Shown here in pieces: positions 40,605-48,746 of a stretch of 64,000 nt of DNA. Source of the DNA: an uncultured Rhodospirillaceae bacterium (GTDB lineage: Bacteria; Pseudomonadota; Alphaproteobacteria; Dongiales; Dongiaceae); assembly GCA_902826565.1 (NCBI GenBank), contig CADEFF010000005.1:13148-77147 (forward strand), in the 5' to 3' direction. A program made the position numbers and the translations under genes. Within the stretch, counting starts at the first letter, position 1. Each line of letters opens with the position of its first letter. A model generated the notes under the pieces. That model was given only the letters and a program-made list of their open reading frames with translations, was not told the DNA's origin and searched no databases.

Positions 40605-42044
40605 TCAGACCGTCTGAGTGTTGACCGTCTTCACCGAGAAGAACTCGTCGAGCCCTTCGCGGCCGCCTTCATAGCCATAGCCGCTCTCCTTCTTGCCACC
40701 CATGGGCACATCGGCGAAGGCCGGGGCCAGCACATTCACGCAGACCGTGCCCGCCTCAAGCTGCTCCACCACCCGGGAGGCGGTGGCGGTGGCGTTCGAG
40801 AACACATAGGCGGCGAGGCCGTATCGCGTGCCGTTGGCGCGCGCGATCACCTCGTCCGTATCGCTGAACTTCGCGAGCGGAGCGATCGGCCCGAAGATTT
40901 CCTCCTGCATCGGCGTGTCATCGTCCTTCAGGCCAGTGACGACGGTCGGTTGCCAGAAATAGCCCCGGTTGGCGGCCCGCTCGCCGCCATGGAGGATTTC
41001 GGCACCCGCTTCGCGGCTCTGCTGCATCACCTTTTCCATCGCGCCGATGCGTCGCGCGTTCGCCATCGGCCCCATGGTGGTGGCGGTGTCGGTGCCGTCG
41101 CCGAGCTTCACCTTCCTTGCGAGCCCGCACATTTCCTCCACAAAGCGGTCGTAAATCCGTTCATGCAGGTAGAAGCGGTTCGGCGCGATGCAGACCTGCC
41201 CCGCATTGCGGAACTTGAAGGCCGCCGTCTGCTTTGCGACCTCGACGAGGTCGACGTCGTCGAACACGATAACCGGCGAATGGCCTCCGAGCTCGAGCGT
41301 GCATTTCTGCAAGTTGGCGCTCGCGAGACGCGCGATCTCCGCGCCGACCGGAACCGAGCCCGTGAAACTCACCTTGCGCACCTTCGGCGACGCGAGGATC
41401 GTCGAGGAGACGACGGCGGGCACACCGAAGACGAGGTTCACCACCCCGCGCGGCAAGCCGGCATCCTCCAGCGCCCGAACGATCGCCACGGCGCTGCCCG
41501 GCGTTTCCTCCGCCGCCTTCAGGATGACGGAACAGCCGGCTGCGAGCGCAGGCGCGAGCTTCCGCGCCGGCATGAAGGCCGGGAAGTTCCAGGGCGTGAG
41601 GGCGAGAACGATGCCGACCGGCTCCGGGATCGTACGCGGCCGAATGCCGGCACCGCGGATCGGGTAGATCCGGCCCTGGGCGCGCGTCGCCTCCGCCGCA
41701 TACCAGTCGAAGGTTTCCACCACGCGATCGACCTCGAGCCGCGCTTCACCGAGCGGCTTGCCCTGCTCCAGCGTGATGGTGATCGCGATCGCTTCGCGCC
41801 GATCCGCCATCAGCCGCGCCGCCTGCCTCAGGATGTTGGCGCGGTCCGCGGCGCTGGTGGCGCGCCAGACTCGAAAGCCCCGCTCCGCCGAGTCGATCGC
41901 CGCCTCGAGATCCGTCTCGGTCGCATGCGGAAGCCAGGCGATCTCGCGCTCGGTTGCCGGGTTGAGGACGGCCTCGCCGCTCCCGCTCTCCTTTTTCCAC
42001 GCGCCGTCGATCAGCAGCCCAAGGGTCGGATAGCCGTTTTGCAT
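40605..42044 (-). CDS. NAD(P)-dependent aldehyde dehydrogenase (succinate-semialdehyde type)
   Basis: 479 residues. Start YPTLGLLIDGAWKKESGSGE is usual for GabD-like enzymes; PWNFPAFMPARKLAPALAAG, FTGSVPVGAEIARLA, the general base in LELGGHSPVIVFDDVDL and the catalytic Cys in NAGQVCIAPNRFY are all present, as is the C-terminal PMGGKKESGYGYEGGREGLD. It should oxidise a semialdehyde such as succinic or malic semialdehyde, a plausible end step for breakdown of a C4 betaine. Same strand as the ProVXW genes, 38 bases after ProV. Confidence 0.88.
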   Translation of the reverse strand: MQNGYPTLGLLIDGAWKKESGSGEAVLNPATEREIAWLPHATETDLEAAIDSAERGFRVWRATSAADRANILRQAARLMADRREAIAITITLEQGKPLGEARLEVDRVVETFDWYAAEATRAQGRIYPIRGAGIRPRTIPEPVGIVLALTPWNFPAFMPARKLAPALAAGCSVILKAAEETPGSAVAIVRALEDAGLPRGVVNLVFGVPAVVSSTILASPKVRKVSFTGSVPVGAEIARLASANLQKCTLELGGHSPVIVFDDVDLVEVAKQTAAFKFRNAGQVCIAPNRFYLHERIYDRFVEEMCGLARKVKLGDGTDTATTMGPMANARRIGAMEKVMQQSREAGAEILHGGERAANRGYFWQPTVVTGLKDDDTPMQEEIFGPIAPLAKFSDTDEVIARANGTRYGLAAYVFSNATATASRVVEQLEAGTVCVNVLAPAFADVPMGGKKESGYGYEGGREGLDEFFSVKTVNTQTV

Positions 42045-42082
42045 GGCGTCAATCTCCGGTAATGCACGAACAGAGGGGGCGT

Positions 42083-43225
42083 CTAGCCGGCGGTCGAACG
42101 CAGCGCGAGCACGATATCGTCGCGCGACACCGTGCCGATCACGGCACCGGCGTCATCGGTCACTGCGATGGGTTCCGGCGTTTCCGCGAGAGCGTCGATC
42201 ACCTGCTGCAGAATGGTGTCCTGCGAAATCTGGCGAAGCGTCGCGCCGCCATGAGCGACGGCGATCGGACGCATGACATGCGCCGCCGTCAGGATCCGGA
42301 GCGGCGAGATCTCCTTCACGAAGTCCGCCACATAGGCGTTCGCCGGATGCAGCACCACCTCCTCCGGCGTGCCGACCTGGACGAAGGCACCGTCCTTCAT
42401 GATGGCGATGCGGTCGCCAAGGCGGACGGCCTCCTCGAGATCGTGCGTGATGAACAGCGTCGTCTTGCGCATCTGCTCCGAAAGCTTCGCGAACTCGGTC
42501 TGGAGCTGCCGCCGGATCAGCGGATCGAGGGCGCTGAAGGGCTCGTCCATCAACAGGATGTCGGGATCGATCGCCAGCGCACGGGCAAGCCCGACTCGCT
42601 GTTGCATGCCGCCCGAAAGTTCGTCCGCATAACGCTGCTGCCAGTCGATCAGTCCGACCATTTCGAGCTTCTCCCGCGCGACCGCATGGCGCTCGTCGCG
42701 GCCGAGCCCTCGGACCTCGAGTCCATAGGCCACGTTCTCGATGACCGTTTTGTGCGGCAGCAGCGCCACGTTCTGGAACACCATCCCGATCTGGTGCGAA
42801 CGGACATGGCGCAGCTCCGCGGCGTTGAGCCCCGCGAGATCCTTGCCGAACAGCCGCACATGGCCGGAAGTCGGCTGGATGAGCCGATTGACATGACGAA
42901 CGAGAGTCGACTTGCCGCTGCCGGAGAGACCCATGATGCAGAAGATCTCGCCGGTCCCGACGCTGAAGGTCACATCGGCGACGGCCGCGACGCAGCCATG
43001 CGTCCTGTAGGCTTCGCGGGGCGAGATCCGGCCGGCGGCGAGATCGGCCATCAGCGCCGGCGAGGGATCGCCATAGACCTTCCACAGCTTCTCGCATTCG
43101 ATCGGTCGCGTCTCCTGCGCGCCCGAGGGGGAGAGGCCGGCCGTCGGACGCGCCTGCCGCGCCGGATCCGCATTCGGCGCGCCGAGCGACCGAGACGGAC
43201 GTTTGATGTGACGGACGATCGACAT
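42083..43225 (-). CDS. proV: Glycine betaine/proline-type ABC transporter ATP-binding protein
   Basis: 380 residues. ABC domain with the ProV-specific insert (SPREAYRTHGCVAAVADVTF), Walker A GLSGSGKSTLVRHVNRL, signature LSGGMQQRVGLARAL, and DPDILLMDEPFSALDPLIRR. The C-terminal CBS module (VMRPIAVAHGGATLRQ ... AVTDDAGAVIGTVSRDDIVLAL) is the osmosensing part in some homologues. ATG 43225 has GGGGAG upstream. It works with the ProX-like binding protein and ProW-like permease in quaternary-ammonium uptake. Confidence 0.9.
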   Translation of the reverse strand: MSIVRHIKRPSRSLGAPNADPARQARPTAGLSPSGAQETRPIECEKLWKVYGDPSPALMADLAAGRISPREAYRTHGCVAAVADVTFSVGTGEIFCIMGLSGSGKSTLVRHVNRLIQPTSGHVRLFGKDLAGLNAAELRHVRSHQIGMVFQNVALLPHKTVIENVAYGLEVRGLGRDERHAVAREKLEMVGLIDWQQRYADELSGGMQQRVGLARALAIDPDILLMDEPFSALDPLIRRQLQTEFAKLSEQMRKTTLFITHDLEEAVRLGDRIAIMKDGAFVQVGTPEEVVLHPANAYVADFVKEISPLRILTAAHVMRPIAVAHGGATLRQISQDTILQQVIDALAETPEPIAVTDDAGAVIGTVSRDDIVLALRSTAG

Positions 43226-43259
43226 GCCGGCTCTCCCCAACGGGTTCAGCGAAGGATCC

Positions 43260-44303
43260 TCATTGCGCCTTCGCCGCCTCCGCGAGCCAGGCCGATACCT
43301 GCTCCTCATGCGCATCGACCCATTCCTGGGCGTGGCGGCGGACATCTTCGAAGGAATCCTCGCCTTCATGCGCCTTGAGGTTCTCGGCATTCACGTCCTC
43401 GACCGGGACGGTGACCAGCTCGAACCAGGCCCTGGCGGCGGGATTCTCGGCCAAGAACTCGTTGTTGGCCATCACCCGCATCACATTCACCGGATAGCCG
43501 ATATTGCGGCCGTCGGGCAGCTTGGTGTTGAGGTCGAGGTCCTGCTGCTCCTCCGGCAGGTCGGTCCTCGGCACTTCGAGCCACTCGACGTCCTTGCCGG
43601 GGATCAGCACCTGCGAGAGCCAGAGCGGCGTGTAGGTATAGTAGAGGACGCGCTCGCCCGCCTTAAAGCGGGTCACGGTGTCCGCCGCCATGGCGCCGAA
43701 CTGGCCTTGGCGATGGGTGACCGTCTTGCGAAGATCATAGGCGTCCATGTGGTGCTCGACCACGCGCTCGCAGCCCCAGCCAGGCGGGCAGCCGGCGAGG
43801 TCCGCCTTGCCGTCGCCGTCGGAATCGAAGAGCTTGGCGATCTCCGGATCGCGAAGCTGATCGATGTTGGTGATGTGGTACTCGTCGGCGGTCCGCTTGT
43901 CGATCAGGTAGCCCTGCATGCAGCCCTCGACCAGCGTGCCGACCTTGGTCACGGTGTCCGGACCGCCCGCCTGGGTGTAGAAGGCGGTCTGCAGCGGGTC
44001 CCAATGGGCGGCGATGAAGTCGAGGTCGCCCTGGCCGGTCGCCACATGCAGCGCCGGCACGTCCATCAGCTTCATCTCCTCGACCTCGTAGCCGAGGCGC
44101 TCGAGGCCGATGATCACGACCTCTGTCTGGAAGCGCTCCTCGAGCAGGCCCGTGTAACCCGGGCGAACGGTCTTGCCCTCGCCCGGAAGATCGGCCGACA
44201 GGCCGGAACTAGGCAGCGCCAGCAGGGCCGCCGCCATCGCCGACAGCGCCATCGCCGACAGCGCCGATCGACGCGAAGCAAGCACGCCATTCCTCGGTTT
44301 CAT
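43260..44303 (-). CDS. proX: Glycine betaine/proline-type substrate-binding protein
   Basis: 347 residues. Signal peptide (SALSAMALSAMAAALLALPS, cleavage near GLSADL), then an OpuAC-like binding domain: VIIGLERLGYEVEEMKLMDV, GDLDFIAAHWDPLQTAFY, GERVLYYTYTPLWLS and EWLEVPRTDLP. HW and YTYTPLW tryptophans probably line the aromatic box that holds a trimethylammonium group. The residue set is that of ProX-type, not polyamine-type, proteins. Secreted to the periplasm. Confidence 0.9.
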   Translation of the reverse strand: MKPRNGVLASRRSALSAMALSAMAAALLALPSSGLSADLPGEGKTVRPGYTGLLEERFQTEVVIIGLERLGYEVEEMKLMDVPALHVATGQGDLDFIAAHWDPLQTAFYTQAGGPDTVTKVGTLVEGCMQGYLIDKRTADEYHITNIDQLRDPEIAKLFDSDGDGKADLAGCPPGWGCERVVEHHMDAYDLRKTVTHRQGQFGAMAADTVTRFKAGERVLYYTYTPLWLSQVLIPGKDVEWLEVPRTDLPEEQQDLDLNTKLPDGRNIGYPVNVMRVMANNEFLAENPAARAWFELVTVPVEDVNAENLKAHEGEDSFEDVRRHAQEWVDAHEEQVSAWLAEAAKAQ

Positions 44304-44337
44304 GGTCTAGTCCTCCCTAGTCTCGTATGGTTGGCGA

Positions 44338-45276
44338 TTATCGGGCGACGGCGGGTCGCGGCCGCGCCATGAGCGATCGCACGAAGCCGATGGGCCCGCG
44401 ATCGGTCATCCGGATGGAATGCCTCGCCTGCGCGCCGAGCGCCTGGGTGAGCCGGTCAAGGATCATGGCGAGCAGCACGATGCCGATCCCGCCGAGTGCG
44501 GCGAGGCCCATGTCGAGCCGACCGATGCCGCGCAGCACGAGCTGGCCCAGCCCTTCGACGGCGATCATCGAGGCATAGACCACCATCGCCAGCGCCATCA
44601 TGAGGGTCTGGTTGAGGCCCGCCATGATGCTTCGAACGGCGAGCGGCATCTGCACCTTGGTCAGCACCTGCCGGTGGCTGGAGCCGAAAGCATAGGCCGC
44701 TTCCACCGCGGTCGGCGGCACCCCGCGAATGCCGAGGCTGGTAAGGCGGATGATCGGCGGCAGCGCAAAGAACACGGTAACGAACACGCCCGGCACGTTT
44801 CCGATTCCCACCAGCATCACGATCGGCACGAGATAGACGAAGGCCGGCAGCGTCTGCAGCACGTCGAGGAACGGACGCAGTATTGTGTCGAACCGGTCGT
44901 TGCGGCCCGCCATGATGCCGATCGGCACGCCGATCAACGCGCAGACCGATACCGCCGTCAGAATGATGGCGAGCGTGACGAGCGTGTCCTGCCAGATCCC
45001 GATCAGGCCGATCGTAAACATCGCAACCGTCACGAAGATGGCGGTTCCGAAGCCCGCGATCTGCCAGGCGAACAGGAACAGCACGCCGAGGAAGATCGTC
45101 GGCGGCACCGACATCAGCAACGACGTCATGTGATCGAGGAAGAAGGCCACCGGCCAGCGGATCGCCTGGAAGAAGGGACGGAAGTTGCTCGCCGTCCAGT
45201 CGACCGCAATCTGGATCCATTGCTTCAGGGGAAGCGTGTAGTACTGGAACGGATCCAGCAGCATGTCGCTTTCCAT
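44338..45276 (-). CDS. proW: Glycine betaine/proline-type ABC permease
   Basis: 312 residues. A short N-terminal region with a hydrophilic loop precedes the permease. LPLKQWIQIAVDWTASNFRP, six or seven helices, and the loop VPPTAVEAAYAFGSSHRQVL with TKVQMPLAVRSIMAGLNQTL, the ProW signature contacting ProV. Operon order ProW-ProX-ProV differs from E. coli (ProV-ProW-ProX). It forms the channel with ProV and ProX. Confidence 0.9.
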   Translation of the reverse strand: MESDMLLDPFQYYTLPLKQWIQIAVDWTASNFRPFFQAIRWPVAFFLDHMTSLLMSVPPTIFLGVLFLFAWQIAGFGTAIFVTVAMFTIGLIGIWQDTLVTLAIILTAVSVCALIGVPIGIMAGRNDRFDTILRPFLDVLQTLPAFVYLVPIVMLVGIGNVPGVFVTVFFALPPIIRLTSLGIRGVPPTAVEAAYAFGSSHRQVLTKVQMPLAVRSIMAGLNQTLMMALAMVVYASMIAVEGLGQLVLRGIGRLDMGLAALGGIGIVLLAMILDRLTQALGAQARHSIRMTDRGPIGFVRSLMARPRPAVAR

Positions 45277-45309
45277 CGCGTGATCCTCCCTGATGCGCGC
45301 ACGCGGGCG

Positions 45310-45684
45310 CTATTTCAGCGGCTTGTAGGCCGTGACCTCGACTTCGATCTTGCAGTCGAACATGAGATCGGCGCGCACCGTGGCGCGGGTCGGCGAGTTT
45401 TCGGCGAAGAACTCGCTATAGACCTTGTTGTAGCCGATGAAATCCCTCGTATCCTGGAGCCATACCGTCACCTTCACGACGTCGGCGAGCGTGCAGTCGA
45501 CCTCCCCAAGCGTGCGCTTGATGTTCTGCAGCACCTGCCGCGTTTCGGCCTCTATGCCGCCATGGATCAGGATGCCGTCCGGTCCGAGCGCGAGCTGGCC
45601 GGAAAGGAACACGAAGTCGCCGGCGCGTACCGCCTTCGAGTAGGCGTAGGGCGACTTGGAATCGGGATAAGTGATCTGCTTCAT
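45310..45684 (-). CDS. RidA-family (YjgF) protein
   Basis: 124 residues. SPYAYSKAVRAGDFVFLSGQ, LALGPDGILIHGGIEAETRQ, and the C-terminal TRATVRADLMFDCKIEVEVT are RidA landmarks; the active-site Arg stands in ATVRADL, corresponding to position 105 of E. coli RidA. It probably hydrolyses a reactive enamine or imine set free during catabolism, or is a deaminase-like accessory. Its position within the cluster suggests a nitrogen-containing intermediate. Confidence 0.87.
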   Translation of the reverse strand: MKQITYPDSKSPYAYSKAVRAGDFVFLSGQLALGPDGILIHGGIEAETRQVLQNIKRTLGEVDCTLADVVKVTVWLQDTRDFIGYNKVYSEFFAENSPTRATVRADLMFDCKIEVEVTAYKPLK

Positions 45685-45715
45685 CGTTCGCTTGCCTTGC
45701 TGCTGTTGCGTGATC

Positions 45716-46483
45716 TCAGAATCGCGAGCCGCTCGGGAGCGGCGTCTCTTCCTGCTCTTTCCGTATTTGTCGTTTTTCGGAACCGGACGGCTCCCGGTCC
45801 GTGCCGAACATGTTGGCGCGTACCGCGTCGATATGGAGCCGCATCAGCCGCTCGGCGGTGAGCGCGTCGCGTTGCGCGATCGCTTCGACCACGCCGCAAT
45901 GATGCTCCCAGTAACGCCGCGGCCCGTAGGAGGATAGGGCGAGCTTCTGCAGCTTGCCCCAGGCGGTCTGGGTGCGGACCGCATTGATCGCGTCGAAGAG
46001 GGCCAGCATCAGCGCGTTATGCGCGGCTTCCGCGATCAGGCGGTGGAGCGTGCCGTCCCATAGCTCGTAGGTCGATACGTCGACGGCGGCCTCGCTTCGC
46101 CGCAGCGCGCGCTGCATGTTCCGGATCTCGACCGGCGTTGCCCGGATCGCCGCCAGCCGCGCGATGATCGGCTCGAGATAGCCGCGGACCTCCATCAGCT
46201 CCGCCGGGCTCGTGCCGCCGCTGACCATGATGAGGTCGCGCTCGTTCCGGAGCGGCCGGTTGCCGACGAAGGTCCCTTGGCCGACATGGCGCCAGATGGC
46301 GCCCTCGGCCTCCATCAGCGCGAGCGCTTCGCGCAGCGCCGCGCGGCTGACCCCCAGCTCGACCGCGAGCTCGCGCTCCGCCGGCAGGCGGCTATTGAGC
46401 GGCTGATTGTTTCCGATGAGATAGGCACGAAGCTTCGCCAGCGCATCATCGCTTCTGGAGATCCGGCGGCCGGCGGACATCAT
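45716..46483 (-). CDS. FadR-type (GntR) transcriptional regulator
   Basis: 255 residues. Winged helix-turn-helix: NSRLPAERELAVELGVSRAA and LREALALMEAEGAIWRHVGQ. The C-terminal FCD domain is all-helical and metal-binding His/Asp positions are visible (DGTLHRLIAEAAHN, EHHCGVVEAIAQRD). It overlaps the hydratase gene by ATGA and so belongs to the cluster; it probably controls the Rieske/ProVWX genes in response to a small acid. Confidence 0.88.
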   Translation of the reverse strand: MMSAGRRISRSDDALAKLRAYLIGNNQPLNSRLPAERELAVELGVSRAALREALALMEAEGAIWRHVGQGTFVGNRPLRNERDLIMVSGGTSPAELMEVRGYLEPIIARLAAIRATPVEIRNMQRALRRSEAAVDVSTYELWDGTLHRLIAEAAHNALMLALFDAINAVRTQTAWGKLQKLALSSYGPRRYWEHHCGVVEAIAQRDALTAERLMRLHIDAVRANMFGTDREPSGSEKRQIRKEQEETPLPSGSRF

Positions 46484-47289
46484 GCTCTCGCTTTCTCGAA
46501 GGTAGCGAAGACGGGCTCGAAGGCGCGGAAGCGCGCGACGACCGCATCGCCGGGTTCGGCGTGGAAATTGCCCGTGCAGGTGCCGGTGCTGATGATCTGA
46601 CCCTTCCGCAGGAAATCGCCGCGCTTGATCCGGTCGTTCGCGAGCCAGAGCAGGGAGTTCAGCGGGTGGCCGAGCACGCGCCCGCCCGTGCCCTCCGCGA
46701 CGAGCCGGTCATTGACGAAGAGCTGCGTCGGCTCGGCGGCGAGATCGATCGCTTGCCAGTTCTCGACCGGGCTGCCGAACACCATCAAACCGTCCTTGGC
46801 GTTGTCGGCAATGAGCGACGCCACACCGACGCTCGCCCAATCCGCATAGCGTGTATCAGCGATCTCGACGGTCGGGATCGCCGCCGCCACCGCCGCAGCC
46901 GCCGCCTCGCGCCCGATTTCGCCGGGTCCCGTCAGGTCGCGGCCGAGGCGCAGCGCGAACTCGAGCTGCAGCGAGCGCAGGAAGTTTTCCTGAGGCGCGA
47001 TCCTGGCGCCGTTCGGCCGGACCTGGTCCGCGAGTATCCGGCCGGCAAAAGGCTCGGTCGCGCCGACGCGCTCCTGGGCCGTGCGTCCCGTGCTGCCGAT
47101 CTTCCAGCCGAGAACCGGGGCCCCGACGAGCCGTATGAGCTCGTCCTGGATCGCATAGCCCTCGTCCACCGTCGCGGGATGCGCAGGAGCGACGAGCCCC
47201 GGAATGCGCCGGCCCTCGCGGCGGGCGGCGAGGAGCATGCCGGCGGCGGCCCGCCGGTCCAGCGATTCGGTCACACTGGATGGCTGCAT
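46480..47289 (-). CDS. 2-keto-4-pentenoate hydratase family (FAH fold)
   Basis: 269 residues of the MhpD/HpcG/XylJ family. RRIPGLVAPAHPATVDEGYA, VLGWKIGSTGRTAQERVGA, the metal-binding motif region ALRLGRDLTGPG, PTVEIADTRYADW and IISTGTCTG. Members add water to 2-hydroxypenta-2,4-dienoate or decarboxylate 4-oxalocrotonate. In the cluster it could process a ring-opening product of the Rieske reaction. ATG 47289 overlaps the end of the Rieske gene by 19 bases. Confidence 0.85.
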   Translation of the reverse strand: MQPSSVTESLDRRAAAGMLLAARREGRRIPGLVAPAHPATVDEGYAIQDELIRLVGAPVLGWKIGSTGRTAQERVGATEPFAGRILADQVRPNGARIAPQENFLRSLQLEFALRLGRDLTGPGEIGREAAAAAVAAAIPTVEIADTRYADWASVGVASLIADNAKDGLMVFGSPVENWQAIDLAAEPTQLFVNDRLVAEGTGGRVLGHPLNSLLWLANDRIKRGDFLRKGQIISTGTCTGNFHAEPGDAVVARFRAFEPVFATFEKARA

Positions 47290-48494
47290 GCGCGGAGATC
47301 GCCCGGCAGGGCGGCCTCGTCGGGGTCGAGGGGAAGCGCGTTCGTCGATTCCATCATCTTGCTCACCCACCAGGCGGCCATTTGCGGTATGAGCGGCTCG
47401 AGATGCGAGAGGCGCCCAGGCTGCGCGAAAGGCGATTTCAGGCCGAGAAGCTGCTGCTCGGTGATGTCGTTGTCCTCGGAGACGGCGATCTTCCAGCGCT
47501 TGAAGTAGTAGGCGGCGCGCTCTGCGAAATCGGCCTCCGCCATGGATTCGCGCGGGAAGCAGCCGCCGAGCGTGACCCTGGTGCGGTGCGGACCCTGGGG
47601 GCTGAGCTCGACGTACCAGACGCAGTCGACGGTGAGCGCGATCAGGGTCGAGGGAAAAAGACAGACGAAGTTGGTGCCTTCGGCGGCGTGGCCGTAGAGG
47701 CCGGGGATGCGGGGGAGGGCGTGCCGAACGTCCTCGTTCAGCAGGGCGCGCGTGCCGGCATGCCGTTCGCGCATTACGAGCCAGTTGCCGCGCGTCTCGG
47801 GGCTGAAATGCTCGTAGCCGCCTTCGAGCTTGTTCAGCGTGGTCGAGTGGACCATGGGCACATGGAAGTCCTCCACCGAGTTTTCGATATGGTTCTTCCA
47901 GTTGCAGGCGACGTCGAACTCGACGCGATCGGCCAGCACCAGGTTCTCGCAGCGATAGGCGGCAAGCTGCTCGGGCATGTCGCCGAGATGCGCATCGACC
48001 GAGCCTGCCTCCTCGCCGAGCCGCACGAAGATGAAACCGCAGCGGCACTGGGTTTCGAATTCGATGAGCCCGTACTCTTCGGCGTCGAATTCCTGGGTCT
48101 GGTCCATGCCGACGGCGCCACGCAGCCTGCCGTCGAGGTCGTAGTTCCAGAAGTGATAGGGACAGCGGAAGCCACGGCAGTTCCCCGCCCCCTTCGCCAC
48201 CCGGGTACCGCGATGCCGGCAACTATTCGCGAAAGTCTTCACCTGCCCCCCGCGGTTGCGGACGAAGAGCAGCGGAACGCCGAGAAAGGTTTCGCTGAAA
48301 AAATCGCCCGGATTGGGAATCCGGCTTTCGTGACCGAAGAAATTCCAGGTCCGGGCGAACAGATGCTTTAGCTCGGCGTCGTAGAAGGCCTGCGACGTAT
48401 AGGCGGCGGGCGGTAGTGTTTCTGCCTGGAGCAGCGGCTTGAACACATTGGCGAAACGAGCGCCGTTCCCGTCACGCCTGTTGTCTCGCAGCAT
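47271..48494 (-). CDS. Rieske [2Fe-2S] oxygenase alpha subunit
   Basis: 407 residues. Rieske cluster ligands C92, H94 (CRHRGTRV), C111 and H114 (CPYHFW). Catalytic domain NWKNHIENSVEDFHVPMVHS gives mononuclear iron ligands H211 and H216. Between the two centres most Rieske oxygenases use Asp three residues before the first His; here it is Glu208 (E-D-F-H), as in carnitine monooxygenase CntA and related quaternary-ammonium enzymes. No reductase or ferredoxin gene is nearby. With ProVXW adjacent, an N-methylated betaine is the likely substrate class; the exact compound is unknown. Confidence 0.88.
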   Translation of the reverse strand: MLRDNRRDGNGARFANVFKPLLQAETLPPAAYTSQAFYDAELKHLFARTWNFFGHESRIPNPGDFFSETFLGVPLLFVRNRGGQVKTFANSCRHRGTRVAKGAGNCRGFRCPYHFWNYDLDGRLRGAVGMDQTQEFDAEEYGLIEFETQCRCGFIFVRLGEEAGSVDAHLGDMPEQLAAYRCENLVLADRVEFDVACNWKNHIENSVEDFHVPMVHSTTLNKLEGGYEHFSPETRGNWLVMRERHAGTRALLNEDVRHALPRIPGLYGHAAEGTNFVCLFPSTLIALTVDCVWYVELSPQGPHRTRVTLGGCFPRESMAEADFAERAAYYFKRWKIAVSEDNDITEQQLLGLKSPFAQPGRLSHLEPLIPQMAAWWVSKMMESTNALPLDPDEAALPGDLRACSHPV

Positions 48495-48680
48495 CGCGTT
48501 CGTTCCTCGATCATCCTGCGCAAAGCCCGAGGCGATACGCTCCAGAAAAACCGAACCATACGCAAGCCATTGATGACATCGGTGGAAAATTCCAGGGGAT
48601 TGTTTCTTAAATCATTCATATGGCGATATTTTTTGAGACCGAAATTAGAACCAATTATCCGATTGGCATCAAACTCGACA

Positions 48681-48709
48681 TTGACTCCCGGCGCGACGGA
48701 ATGGGATAT
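48681..48709 (+). promoter_or_regulatory. Candidate promoter of the ggt gene
   Basis: TTGACT (48681-48686), 17 bases, then GGATAT (48704-48709) ahead of ATG 48747, in an AT-rich divergent region. A palindrome CCAAT-N6-ATTGG (48651-48666) lies just upstream and could be a regulator site for either the ggt or the Rieske transcript. Confidence 0.35.
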
Positions 48710-48746
48710 GCGAGGGCCTTACGAACGTGACCGAAGCAGGTGGATC

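Noticed and set aside
38228-40624. 798-residue plus-strand open frame
   Set aside because: Antisense to MaoC and M24 genes, which have clear motifs.
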